Both the position numbers and the translations under genes were made by a program. The notes under the pieces are model-generated. The model was not told where the DNA came from. It ran no database searches and worked only from the letters and a program-made list of their open reading frames with translations. This document shows positions 8,932 to 17,458 of a DNA stretch of 38,607 nt, in pieces. This DNA comes from Lysinibacillus sphaericus (GTDB lineage Bacteria > Bacillota > Bacilli > Bacillales_A > Planococcaceae): positions 1 through 38,607 of the forward strand of contig NZ_SADV01000034.1 of NCBI RefSeq assembly GCF_006864135.1. Reading direction: 5' to 3'. Numbering within the stretch: the first letter of the stretch is position 1; every line of letters begins with the position of its first letter.

Positions 8932-10818
8932 ATGAGTCATTTAATAGTACAAAATTTAACGAAAACAGTGGGCGATAAAACGCTCTTTCAAAATATTGAA
9001 TTTACGATTTATGAAGGGGAGCGAGCTGGGCTAATTGGTATTAATGGTACTGGTAAATCCACTTTGCTTTCTATGTTAGCTGGTGAAATCGAAGCGGATT
9101 CAATGGAAGTTGACCGCCCAAATAAATATCGTGTTGCCTATTTACCACAGGAGCCTACTTTTCAAAGTGGAGAAACTGTGTTACAAGCAGTGTTTGCAGG
9201 GGATTCACCTATTTTAAAACTGAATCGTGAATATGAGGAAACCGTTGCTGCACTTGCATTAAATCCGACTTCAGAAAGTTTACAAAAAACGCTATTTAGC
9301 TTGCAGCATCGTATGGATGAGGAGCAGGCCTGGGATGTCAATGCACTTGCTAAGACGGCGCTTACGAAGCTTGGCATTGAACTGTTTGATAAAGAGGTTT
9401 TAACATTGTCAGGCGGTCAGCAAAAGCGTGTTGCTTTAGCTAAAGTATTAATTGAGCCGGCAGATTTATATTTATTGGACGAGCCTACCAACCATTTAGA
9501 TGTGCAGTCTACAGAGTGGCTGCAGGAAATGGTGTTACGATTAAAGGGAGCAGTTATATTTATTACCCATGATCGTTACTTCTTAGATGAGCTGTCTACT
9601 CATATTTACGAGCTAGCTGATCAAACATTATACCGACATACTGGGAATTATGGGGATTATCTAGAAGCACGTGCTATTCGTGAGGAAATGAAAGCAGCCT
9701 CCGCACAAAAAGACCGCAACCGCTATCGCTCAGAATTAAAATGGATTCGTCGTGGAGCGAAAGCGCGTTCTACGAAGCAAAAGGCACGTATCCAGCGCTT
9801 CGAGCAGTTAGAGGATAACTTAGAGCGTAAAACGGAGGATATTTCTCTTGACATGGGCCTAGCAACAACTCGTCTTGGCCGGAAAGTTTTAGAGGCTGAA
9901 AATATTTCAAAGGCTTTTGGCCATCAAAAAATCCTCGAAAACTTTTCATTTTTACTGCAACAAGGCGATCGTATTGGCATTATCGGAGCAAATGGTGTAG
10001 GAAAATCAACATTAATGAACATGTTATCAGGAGAGCTTACACCTGATGTTGGTGAAATTCTAGTTGGTTCGACAGTGAAGTTAGCGCATTTCAAACAAAC
10101 TTTACCAAAAATGAATGAAAATGAGCGCATGATTGAATATATCCGAGAAGCTTCCAATGATATCACAGATGCGGAGGGTGTACGTTATTCGGCTGCACAA
10201 ATGCTGGAACGTTTCTTATTCCCACTTCATGCACACGGTACACCTATCGGTAAACTATCGGGTGGTGAGCGTAAACGTCTGCATTTACTACGATTATTAA
10301 TGGAGCAACCAAACGTACTGTTACTGGATGAGCCTACAAATGATTTGGATATTGAAACATTAGGTGTACTCGAGGATTTCATCGAACATTTCCCTGGAGT
10401 AGTTATTACCATATCCCATGATCGCTTTTTCTTAGACCGAATTGCAAAAAAGCTGTGGATTTTAGATGGTCTTGGGCATGTTAATGAGACGCTTGATATT
10501 TACAGTGAATATTTACAAAAGCGTGAACAGGAAGCTGCTGTAAAGGTAGAGTCGCCAAAAGTCGAAAAAACTAAGACCGAAAAGCCTAAATCGGACAAGA
10601 AAAAGTTATCCTTTAAAGAGCAGAAAGAATGGGAAACAATTGCTGATGAAATAGAAAAGACAGAGACAGCGATTATGGAGACAGAAGAAGGTATCGCCAA
10701 CGCTGGTGCTGATTTTACAAAGCTACAGGAATTAACGGCGAAGCTAGATGAGCTAAATGCACAATATGAACACCTTATTGAAAGATGGTCATATTTAGAT
10801 GAAATCGTAAATGGATAA
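8932..10818 (+). CDS. yfmR: ABC-F ATPase, YfmR/Uup type
   Basis: A 628-residue soluble protein with two ABC ATPase domains and no membrane segments. Domain 1 has Walker A GINGTGKST (36-44), LSGGQ and LLDEPTNHLD; domain 2 has GANGVGKST, LSGGER and LLDEPTNDLD. The linker between them (about 245-310) is the charged arm that enters the ribosome in ABC-F factors, and the C-terminal 75 residues form a Lys/Glu-rich coiled coil, as in Uup/YfmR. Such proteins act on the translating ribosome; YfmR is reported to relieve stalling together with EF-P. Length and ending match B. subtilis YfmR (about 629). The start ATG at 8932 has only a modest GAGATGGACAAG box. It probably forms a transcription unit with ypgR, 12 nt downstream. 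Confidence 0.88.
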   Translation: MSHLIVQNLTKTVGDKTLFQNIEFTIYEGERAGLIGINGTGKSTLLSMLAGEIEADSMEVDRPNKYRVAYLPQEPTFQSGETVLQAVFAGDSPILKLNREYEETVAALALNPTSESLQKTLFSLQHRMDEEQAWDVNALAKTALTKLGIELFDKEVLTLSGGQQKRVALAKVLIEPADLYLLDEPTNHLDVQSTEWLQEMVLRLKGAVIFITHDRYFLDELSTHIYELADQTLYRHTGNYGDYLEARAIREEMKAASAQKDRNRYRSELKWIRRGAKARSTKQKARIQRFEQLEDNLERKTEDISLDMGLATTRLGRKVLEAENISKAFGHQKILENFSFLLQQGDRIGIIGANGVGKSTLMNMLSGELTPDVGEILVGSTVKLAHFKQTLPKMNENERMIEYIREASNDITDAEGVRYSAAQMLERFLFPLHAHGTPIGKLSGGERKRLHLLRLLMEQPNVLLLDEPTNDLDIETLGVLEDFIEHFPGVVITISHDRFFLDRIAKKLWILDGLGHVNETLDIYSEYLQKREQEAAVKVESPKVEKTKTEKPKSDKKKLSFKEQKEWETIADEIEKTETAIMETEEGIANAGADFTKLQELTAKLDELNAQYEHLIERWSYLDEIVNG

Positions 10819-10830
10819 GGAGCGATAGAC

Positions 10831-11955
10831 ATGAAGATTATGACAATTGAACCGACACCAAGCCCTAATTCTATGAAGATTGTCGTTGATACAGAGTTAC
10901 CTTTTGGCAAAAGCTATAATTTTACAAAAGATAATAAAGATGAAGCAACTGGTGAAGTAGCAGCGATTTTAGCAATCGAAGGTGTTAAAGGTGTTTATCA
11001 TGTAGCAGATTTCTTCGCTGTTGAGCGTAACGCAAAGTATGCATGGGAAGGTATTTTAGCAAGCATTCGCAAAGCGTTAGGTGAAGACGTACAGGAAGAA
11101 AACAAAGAACAAGTAGCCAATGAATTTTATGGTGAAGTGTACGTTCATGTGCAATTTTATAAGCAAGTACCACTGCAAGTAAAGGTATTTGATAATCAAC
11201 GTGAGTACCGTGTAAGCTGTGGTGAGCGCTTTGTGGAAGCTTTCAATAAAATTCTTGAGACAGCAGTTGATGAAAATTATATTTTCCAACGTAAATGGAT
11301 CGACTATGGCGTACGTTATGGAGAGCTTGAGGAAATTGCGGAAGCAGTAAAACAAGAAATCGATGTGACATATTCTGAGGAACGTTTAGCGGAGATTGTT
11401 GCAACGATTAATGATGCAGAGAAAACTATTAAGAAGCCAGCTAAACTAAAAATTACAATTGAACAGTTTAAGCAACCAGAATGGGAAAAACGTTTCCAAT
11501 TGCTTGACCAAATGGCAGATCCAGAGCTAGATGATTTACCGCTTTTAGATTTGGCGTTACAAGATGAGCAAATGTCTATCCGTCGACTGGCAACCGTTTA
11601 TTTAGGAATGATTGAAGATGTGGCAGTCGTGCCATATTTGGAAAAGGCATTACAGGACAAAAGTGCAGCGGTCCGTCGAACTGCAGGAGATTGTATGAGT
11701 GACCTCGGCTTTGTGGAATTTGAAGACATGATGCAACGAGCATTACAGGATAAAAACAAACTTGTTCGTTGGCGTGCAGCTATGTACTTATATGAGGTCG
11801 GCACTGATAATTCATTAGCAGCATTAAAGGCTGCTGCAGAAGATAAAGAGTTTGAAGTGAAGCTACAAGTAAAAATGGCGATTGCCCGCATCGAACAGGG
11901 TGAGGAAGCAAAAGGTTCTGTTTGGAAGCAAATGACAGAGTCTCGCCAGCAATAA
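10831..11955 (+). CDS. ypgR: Conserved virulence factor C-like protein (Nfu N-domain plus HEAT repeats)
   Basis: A 374-residue cytoplasmic protein of the YpgR/CvfC family. Residues 1-90 form an Nfu/NifU N-terminal-type domain (PTPSPNSMKIVVD, then ILAIEGVKGVYHVADFFAVER), without the CXXC cluster-binding domain of true Nfu. Residues about 220-365 are HEAT-like repeats (LLDLALQDEQMSIRRLATVYLG, PYLEKALQDKSAAVRRTAGDCM, RALQDKNKLVRWRAAMYL). The Staphylococcus aureus homologue was described as a factor affecting virulence; the biochemical role is unresolved, with Fe-S or scaffold functions suggested by domain content. It starts 12 nt after the ABC-F gene with AAGGAGCGATAG as ribosome binding site, so the two are co-transcribed. 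Confidence 0.88.
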   Translation: MKIMTIEPTPSPNSMKIVVDTELPFGKSYNFTKDNKDEATGEVAAILAIEGVKGVYHVADFFAVERNAKYAWEGILASIRKALGEDVQEENKEQVANEFYGEVYVHVQFYKQVPLQVKVFDNQREYRVSCGERFVEAFNKILETAVDENYIFQRKWIDYGVRYGELEEIAEAVKQEIDVTYSEERLAEIVATINDAEKTIKKPAKLKITIEQFKQPEWEKRFQLLDQMADPELDDLPLLDLALQDEQMSIRRLATVYLGMIEDVAVVPYLEKALQDKSAAVRRTAGDCMSDLGFVEFEDMMQRALQDKNKLVRWRAAMYLYEVGTDNSLAALKAAAEDKEFEVKLQVKMAIARIEQGEEAKGSVWKQMTESRQQ

Positions 11956-11997
11956 AGAGAAATTTTAATAGTGACCCGATAATGTGGATAAAAGAAA

Positions 11998-12050
11998 TAA
12001 ACCAGCTCTCTGTTATGAATGCAGTTCAACAGAGACGCTGGTTTTTTTTT
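11998..12050 (+). terminator. Terminator of the ABC-F / ypgR unit
   Basis: AAACCAGC...TCTGTT pairs with AACAGA...GCTGGTTT and is followed by about eight T. Confidence 0.85.
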
Positions 12051-12326
12051 ATTACCCTAAATTTCACTTTTCCAGCTGGCAAAATGACGAAAAGGAAGTC
12101 GCTTGCATGACTACATTTCTTTAGTAAGTTCCAATTTGTCTTAAATCTTAAATGTCGTAGCACAATGTTTTTAAAACTAGGTTGTTTTCTCAAAGTTGGT
12201 TACTTCTGGTTTGGCTATCTTCATCTTCGACTAAAGCAAAAAATTACTAAATTACGGTAAGTCGTTTTTTCGTTTGAAAGTTCTACTTTTTTATTAAATT
12301 ACTAGGAAGATAGATTTAATCTATAT
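12051..12326. other. Intergenic region, nothing recognised
   Basis: About 275 AT-rich bases upstream of the subtilase control region, with no gene, repeat or clear hairpin. Confidence 0.4.
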
Positions 12327-12356
12327 TTGATAAACTGATACTAATTATCAATATTT
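12327..12356 (+). promoter_or_regulatory. Candidate promoter of the subtilase gene
   Basis: TTGATA at 12327-12332 with AATATT/ATATTT 17-18 nt further on (about 12350-12356). The minus-10 match is weak, so the call rests partly on the overlap with the Fur-box-like site. Confidence 0.4.
12336..12350. promoter_or_regulatory. Fur-box-like operator
   Basis: TGATACTAATTATCA agrees with the Bacillus 7-1-7 Fur consensus (TGATAATnATTATCA) at all but one of the fixed positions. It lies between the proposed minus-35 and minus-10 of the subtilase gene, where a repressor would block RNA polymerase. PerR and Zur boxes have similar geometry, so iron control is likely but not certain. Confidence 0.6.
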
Positions 12357-12382
12357 CTGAATATTCAAATATCTGGATATTC
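12357..12382 (+). repeat. Direct repeat CTGrATATTC, 16 nt apart
   Basis: CTGAATATTC (12357-12366) and CTGGATATTC (12373-12382) follow the Fur-like site at a 16-nt interval. This could be a pair of binding half-sites. No known regulator is assigned. Confidence 0.4.
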
Positions 12383-12395
12383 GGATTAGTTCTCT

Positions 12396-12436
12396 TGTGA
12401 TAAATTGGAAATATCACACTAAACTGAAAAGTGTGA
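12396..12436 (+). promoter_or_regulatory. Two mutually exclusive stem-loops in the subtilase leader
   Basis: TGTGATA (12396-12402) pairs with TATCACA (12412-12418), while TCACACT (12414-12420) pairs with AGTGTGA (12430-12436). The two stems share TCACA and cannot both form. The second ends 12 nt before the ribosome binding site. It could be a DNA operator pair (TGTGA/TCACA half-sites) or an RNA switch. Confidence 0.4.
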
Positions 12437-12464
12437 CAATTAAAGACAGAGGAGGAAATGAGAT

Positions 12465-15400
12465 TTGAAAAAGTTTAAGTTTACGAAGTTCTTAAGTAGT
12501 ATTCTAGCCTTCTTTATGGTGCTTTCTCTATTGGTTCCATTGTCGAGTGCTAGTGCTGAAGAATCGAAACTATTTAAGCAGGATAGTCAAAGTGAAAGTA
12601 TCATTCAACTAAAGGCGGCTATCGCTGAACAGCTAAGCTTGTCTAAAGATGGACCAACTCTTCACGAAAGCTTACAAAATGTATCAGGCAATCAAGATGT
12701 TGCAGTCATCGTTCATTTATCTGAAAAGCCTGTGGCACTAGAGCAAGGAATGAGCCAAGTCAAAGGCCAAAAATTCTCTAATGCCCGAGAAAATGAAGTT
12801 CGTTCAAATGTAAAAGCACAACAAGCAGAAGTAAAAAAAGAGTTAGCTACTAAAAAAGTTCAGATGACTCAAGGATACACATTTGATACTGTTTTAAACG
12901 GTTTTGCGGCAACTGTGAAAGCAAATGATCTCCCAAAATTGCTTACAGTAGAAGGAATTACATTAATCGAACCTGATGCAATTGTTTACGCATCAGAAGA
13001 TAAGCCGATGAAATCATCGGAACTTAATAAGGAAGATCAATTAGAAGCTCGAATGAATACAAGTAATTCTTTCCTTGGCATCGAACAGCTTTGGAAGGAA
13101 GGAATTGAAGGACAAGGAATAAAAGTAGCAGTATTAGATACTGGTATTGATGTAGATCACCCCGAGTTTGTTGGAGTTTACAAAGGTGGAAAAAACTTTA
13201 TTCCGAATTCAGCAACTTACACGAAGCCTCGGGCAGATAACGATGCCTCGGAAACATTGCCTTCGGAGCGTCCAGTCGGAACACCTGAATTTAATGAAAA
13301 AGGAAGCTCGTTCTATACTTCTCACGGTACACATGTTGCTGGAACAATTGCAGCAATCGGAGCTAACGAATTCGGTATTAAAGGAATTGCTCCAAAAGTA
13401 GACCTTTATGCTTACCGTGTTCTTGGGGCATACGGAAGTGGAGCTACATCTGGTATTGTTAAAGCGATTGAAACTGCTGTAAAAGAAAAAATGGACGTTA
13501 TCAACCTTTCACTTGGCGGGGGAGCTAACTCTGAAACGGATGCAGGTTCATTCGCTATTAATAATGCAATGATGGCTGGAACAATCGGAGTAATAGCAAC
13601 AGGAAACGAAGGTCCAAATCGCGGAACAATGGGCACGCCTGCAACAGCTCGTTTAGGAATTGCTGTTGGTAACACATCAAATCCTGAGACAATGTATAAC
13701 GGGGAAGTGAATGTTACAGTTGGCAACTACAATTTAACAAAACAGCTTCCGTTAATGGGAACGACTTTTGGGAAAAATTTAGTAACACAGCTTCAAGGAG
13801 AATTTGACCTAGTTGCTGTTCCTGGAAACGGGGAAGTAAAAGACTTCGAAGGAATTAATGTAAAAGGTAAAGTAGCATTGATTTCTCGTGGCAGTATCGC
13901 ATTCGTTGATAAAATTGCGAATGCAAAGGCAAATGGAGCAGTCGCAACAATTATTCATAACTTTGCTGGTGGAACGAATGCACCGAACATTTCAGGCACA
14001 TTCCTTGGTGATGCATTTGATTTTCTGCCAACATTTGATATGTCACAAACGGATGGCGATGCAATTCGCACTGCATTAGCAGGCGGAACTGGAAAAGTAA
14101 GCTTTAGTAAATTTGCTTCCACAAAGACACTGGGAGATGATGTAAACTCTTCAAGTTCACGTGGACCTTCTACACCAAACTTTGATATTAAACCAGATGT
14201 AAGTGCACCTGGAACAAACATTATGTCAACGATTCCAATGTATAAAAAAGATTTCCCTGCTGCAGATTATAGGGAAGCATATGCTCGTAAAACAGGAACT
14301 TCTATGGCAACACCGCATATTACAGGTATTGTTGCATTAGTTAAACAAGCAAATCCTGATTGGAACGCGTTCGATGTAAAAGTGGCGCTTTCTAATACAG
14401 CAAAGGTTTTAGATAAAACAAAATACGATGTGTTTTCTCAAGGTGCAGGACGTGTAGATGCTTATGCAGCAGCTCATCCGGAAATTCTTGCCTATGCACT
14501 TGATAGCGCAATTTTAGATGGAACTGGTGCAGTTTCAGAAAACTTGAAAGGTACAGTTACTTTCGGTCCCCAATCCCTTAAAGACCGGGATATTTCTGTA
14601 ACGAAACAAGTTTTAGTAAAAGATATTAAAGGGAACGGCGGCAATTATAATGTATCAATTGATGTGACAAAAACATTTGGTGATGCAACTGTTACAGTCG
14701 ATCAGCCAACATTTAATCTAGTTGGTGAGCAAGTATTAAATATTACATTAACTGCTTCACAAGCTACGGCCCCAAAAGGCTCTGAAATACTAGGGTATAT
14801 TTACATCAGCAGTGGAGATACAGAAATTTCATTGCCATTCGCAGCTGACTTTGGCGGCGCGGCAGTAACTGAACTTAAAGATTTTAAAATTACAGAAACA
14901 GATCTATCCTTTAACGGAGATGGAGTGAAAGACTCAGCTGTACTGTCATTCACATTAACTGGAGATGTAACAACTAACTATATCGAGCTTTGGGATATTA
15001 TGAATCCTAAAGGAGGAGAATACGGAGACGGCTACATTGGTTATCTACATGCAGGTACTGCGCTAGGAAAAGGCTCTTATACGCTGAATATTGGTGGGCA
15101 ATATAAACCATGGGGAACAGCACCTGCCACAACGATTCCAGATGGTCTGTATACAATTGACTTCACCGGTCTTGCAGCATCAGGAGTAGTTTCCGATTAT
15201 GTTGGACCAATTATCGTGAAAACGACTAAACCAGAAATTACTGGTTCAGTTGCTGAAGGTGTCGCTACAGGACAGGTAAAAGATAAGTACATCGACTACA
15301 ATGAAGAGCTATATTTATACGGTTTAAATTACAATTTAAATGATAAATTAAAAGCTTCCTATATTTTGACGGTAAAAGGCGAAGTACAAGCGCCAGTTGC

Positions 15401-16145
15401 TTTTGAATTAAATCAAGACGGTAGCTTCACATTCCCAGTAACAGCAGAAACAAATGCTGTATCAGTAATCATTAAAGACGCTGCCGGGAATGTTGGTGAA
15501 GCGAAGATATATGAAAATGAAGTAGTAGAACCAGTAATAGCACTTTCTGTAAATCCAACTAAGCTAGACTTAACAGCTGGAGAAACTGCTCAACTTACGG
15601 TAACAGAAACGTCAACGCCTGCAAAAGGTGATACAACAGAGGAAGACGTAACTTCAAAAGCTACTTATGTTGTTGGAAATGAAAATGTAGCAACAATAGT
15701 AAATGGATTAGTAACTGCAGTAGGTGAAGGCACGACTACAATTACTGTTTCATACGGTGATAATGAAGTACCTATAAATGTTACAGTTAAAGCACCTGTT
15801 GTAAAAGAGCCAATAGTAACACTAGAAATTGACCAAGCTCAGGTTGAAACTAGAATAGGTAAAGAAGTTCCAGTTAAGATTACTGAAGTAACTACTTTTG
15901 ATGGTAAAATAACAGAAAAAGATGTTACAAAGCTTGCAACCTATGAAGTAGAGAATGATAAAATAGCTACTGTGAAAGCAGGGGCTGTAAAAGGAAAAGG
16001 TCAAGGTAATACGACGATTAAGGTAAAGTATGGTGAACACACACTAACATTTGATGTGTTGGTTGTAAAGCCAGGGAATGGTAACGGCAACGGTAAAGGC
16101 AATGGTAATAAAAATAATAATGAAGTTACCGAGGATGAGTTATAA
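12465..16145 (+). CDS. Secreted subtilisin-like serine protease, Vpr-like, with Ig-like tail
   Basis: A 1226-residue extracellular S8 protease. Residues 1-31 are a Sec signal peptide (KKFKFTKF, hydrophobic core, cleavage after SASA). Residues about 75-170 are the I9 inhibitor propeptide. The catalytic triad is Asp225 (VLDTGIDVDHPEF), His287 (SHGTHVAGT) and Ser613 (GTSMATPH), with oxyanion Asn381 (ATGNEGPNRG). A PA domain of about 120 residues is inserted between His and Ser, as in B. subtilis Vpr (806 residues). Beyond about 670 come beta-sandwich segments, two Big_2-type Ig-like domains (about 1022-1110 and 1115-1200), and a GNGNGNGKGNGN-rich tail. No LPXTG or S-layer anchor is seen. Start is TTG at 12465 behind AGAGGAGGA (12448-12456); the ATG at 12458 is out of frame. 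Confidence 0.93.
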   Translation: MKKFKFTKFLSSILAFFMVLSLLVPLSSASAEESKLFKQDSQSESIIQLKAAIAEQLSLSKDGPTLHESLQNVSGNQDVAVIVHLSEKPVALEQGMSQVKGQKFSNARENEVRSNVKAQQAEVKKELATKKVQMTQGYTFDTVLNGFAATVKANDLPKLLTVEGITLIEPDAIVYASEDKPMKSSELNKEDQLEARMNTSNSFLGIEQLWKEGIEGQGIKVAVLDTGIDVDHPEFVGVYKGGKNFIPNSATYTKPRADNDASETLPSERPVGTPEFNEKGSSFYTSHGTHVAGTIAAIGANEFGIKGIAPKVDLYAYRVLGAYGSGATSGIVKAIETAVKEKMDVINLSLGGGANSETDAGSFAINNAMMAGTIGVIATGNEGPNRGTMGTPATARLGIAVGNTSNPETMYNGEVNVTVGNYNLTKQLPLMGTTFGKNLVTQLQGEFDLVAVPGNGEVKDFEGINVKGKVALISRGSIAFVDKIANAKANGAVATIIHNFAGGTNAPNISGTFLGDAFDFLPTFDMSQTDGDAIRTALAGGTGKVSFSKFASTKTLGDDVNSSSSRGPSTPNFDIKPDVSAPGTNIMSTIPMYKKDFPAADYREAYARKTGTSMATPHITGIVALVKQANPDWNAFDVKVALSNTAKVLDKTKYDVFSQGAGRVDAYAAAHPEILAYALDSAILDGTGAVSENLKGTVTFGPQSLKDRDISVTKQVLVKDIKGNGGNYNVSIDVTKTFGDATVTVDQPTFNLVGEQVLNITLTASQATAPKGSEILGYIYISSGDTEISLPFAADFGGAAVTELKDFKITETDLSFNGDGVKDSAVLSFTLTGDVTTNYIELWDIMNPKGGEYGDGYIGYLHAGTALGKGSYTLNIGGQYKPWGTAPATTIPDGLYTIDFTGLAASGVVSDYVGPIIVKTTKPEITGSVAEGVATGQVKDKYIDYNEELYLYGLNYNLNDKLKASYILTVKGEVQAPVAFELNQDGSFTFPVTAETNAVSVIIKDAAGNVGEAKIYENEVVEPVIALSVNPTKLDLTAGETAQLTVTETSTPAKGDTTEEDVTSKATYVVGNENVATIVNGLVTAVGEGTTTITVSYGDNEVPINVTVKAPVVKEPIVTLEIDQAQVETRIGKEVPVKITEVTTFDGKITEKDVTKLATYEVENDKIATVKAGAVKGKGQGNTTIKVKYGEHTLTFDVLVVKPGNGNGNGKGNGNKNNNEVTEDEL

Positions 16146-16161
16146 TTAATTTCAGTCAAGC

Positions 16162-16202
16162 AACAAGAGAAATTGCACAGCGCAATTTCTCTTGTTATTT
16201 AT
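16162..16202 (+). terminator. Terminator of the subtilase gene
   Basis: A 15-bp perfect stem, AACAAGAGAAATTGC (16162-16176) with GCAATTTCTCTTGTT (16182-16196), followed by ATTTATT. Confidence 0.85.
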
Positions 16203-16248
16203 TATAAAGCAATCTCTTAAACTAAAATAACTGTGACATATTCTTTCT

Positions 16249-16539
16249 GATTTCCTTGCCATTAATCAGTTCACAGCGATGGGGGACTATCAAAAGAAAG
16301 GCTTAGAAAATCAGTATAAGCGAGATGTGGAAAAAGCCAAAGCGTTATTAGCAGAAGCAGGCTATCCTAATGGCTAAGTTGGCGCCATTACAATACTTGT
16401 ATTAGGTTTGTATATGCTTAGTAATGCGTTACGCGATTTTTGGATCCACGTTCAAAAGCGTAAAATATCAGGTGCTGTTTTTTTAATAAATCATAAGCCT
16501 ATTGAGACGATGTGGGGCCTGCAAAAAATCAGCACCTAA
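16249..16539 (+). pseudogene. Fused relic of a peptide/nickel ABC transporter (binding protein plus permease)
   Basis: One plus-strand frame reads AINQFTAMGDYQKKG, then YKRDVEKAKALLAEAGYPNG and a TAA at 16375-16377. That second block is a hallmark segment of family 5 solute-binding proteins (OppA/DppA/NikA). Directly after the stop, in the same frame, come AITILVLGLYMLSNALRD and then FWIHVQKRKI, typical of the C-terminal end of DppC/OppC-type permeases. The rest of both genes, and any permease between them, is missing. This is the scar of an internal deletion in an Opp/Dpp/Nik-type operon; no start, signal peptide or complete domain remains. A widely spaced inverted repeat (AGGTGCTG / CAGCACCT, about 16470-16536) covers its end. 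Confidence 0.75.
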
Positions 16540-16683
16540 AATATTTTCTAGTCGTTCAATTCGTTCTAAATAAACACCAGAGCATAAAGGTCGTTACCAT
16601 TCTTTTGATCAATCAACAGTAAATTGGTGAAAAGGTGGGAGCACAATTGACATTTATGGATCGCTAAAAAGGTTATTCTTCGC

Positions 16684-16735
16684 AAAGGAAGGCGATCCCA
16701 AATGCTTAGAAGCGCATGGAATCGCCTTTAATAAT
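16684..16735. terminator. Terminator of the marR-like gene (minus strand)
   Basis: AAGGCGATCCC and GGAATCGCCTTT form a stem with an 18-nt loop, placed at the 3' end of the minus-strand MarR gene and overlapping its last codons. It could also stop plus-strand readthrough. Confidence 0.6.
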
Positions 16736-17180
16736 TTCGTGTATGACCTTTCTTTACATATTCCCAATCGGTTTCAATATTTTGACGAATACGTATTAAT
16801 AAGTCATGAATACTGTCAATTTCTTTAGGAGAAAAACCATTTAATGCTCTAGCATTCGAGTAGTCTTCTTCTCGCTTTAACAATGAATAAATCTTGAGAC
16901 TTTTCTCTGTCGGGAAAAGCTGTTTGTTTTTCTTATTGCCCATTTCATTACGCTTTTCGATAAAACCTTTTGTCTCCAACTTTTGAATTGCTCGGGAGGC
17001 TGTTGTGCGATCTACCTTCAATAGTTCAGCTACCTTTTCCTGAATAATACCAGGGTTTTCGCAGATGCGAGTGACATACAAATATTGTCCCTTTGTTAAA
17101 TCAAGTTCTTTAAACTCTATATTACTAATGGAATCAAGTGCCCGCGCAATCGCACCAATATCTCGCAAAATTTCCTTCAT
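16728..17180 (-). CDS. MarR-family transcriptional regulator
   Basis: A 150-residue winged-helix regulator. The helix-turn-helix region VAELLKVDRTTASRAIQKLE (about residues 49-68) and the wing KGFIEKRNEMGNKKNKQLFPTE are clear. Such proteins bind as dimers to palindromes and are often released by small ligands. The gene is divergent from a GNAT acetyltransferase, with a palindrome at 17199-17218 in the shared promoter region, which suggests autoregulation and control of the neighbour. The start ATG at 17180 follows GGAGGCAATAA on the minus strand. The ligand is not predictable. Confidence 0.9.
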   Translation of the reverse strand: MKEILRDIGAIARALDSISNIEFKELDLTKGQYLYVTRICENPGIIQEKVAELLKVDRTTASRAIQKLETKGFIEKRNEMGNKKNKQLFPTEKSLKIYSLLKREEDYSNARALNGFSPKEIDSIHDLLIRIRQNIETDWEYVKKGHTRNY

Positions 17181-17198
17181 TTATTGCCTCCGAAAAAA

Positions 17199-17218
17199 TT
17201 TATTGTATTTGCAATAAA
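17199..17218. promoter_or_regulatory. Probable MarR operator overlapping the divergent promoters
   Basis: TTTATTG (17199-17205) and CAATAAA (17212-17218) form a perfect 7-bp inverted repeat with a 6-nt spacer. The right half overlaps TTGCAA (17209-17214), the minus-35 of a plus-strand promoter with TATATA at 17232-17237 (17-nt spacing). Binding here would cover both the marR start region and the GNAT promoter. Confidence 0.55.
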
Positions 17219-17294
17219 AAATGCTCTATACTATATATTATCATCCATGCAAGGAAATTTCACTTCATATCTACAGGTGAAGGTTCTGCAAAGC

Positions 17295-17421
17295 GTCTTT
17301 AGCGGCGGAAGAAGAAGTTTTAGCGGCGCAATAGCCAAATTTAGCGGCGGAAAAAGCAGTTTTACCGGCGAAGTAGACGGCTCAACTGGCGGAGGAAAAC
17401 AAAGTTCTACCAACGGAGAGT
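17295..17421 (+). repeat. 21-nt tandem repeat in the leader of the GNAT gene
   Basis: AGCGGCGGAAG at 17301, AGCGGCGCAAT at 17322, AGCGGCGGAAA at 17343, ACCGGCGAAG at 17364 and ACTGGCGGAGG at 17385 recur every 21 nt, with a further degraded unit near 17409. In one plus frame the unit reads FSGG plus three variable residues (FSGGRRS, FSGAIAK, FSGGKSS, FTGEVDG). The frame is open from 17184 to 17456, but its first ATG lies upstream of the promoter and the ATG at 17247 has no ribosome binding site, so translation is doubtful. It could be a 5' leader element or a tiny repeat protein. Confidence 0.6.
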
Positions 17422-17458
17422 ACGTCCCTAACAGCAAAAAACGGGGAGGAATATAAAG

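Noticed and set aside
17184..17456. 90-codon frame starting next to the marR start codon
   Set aside because: As annotated from the first ATG it would begin upstream of the promoter and overlap the operator; kept only as a repeat-containing leader with possible shorter translation.
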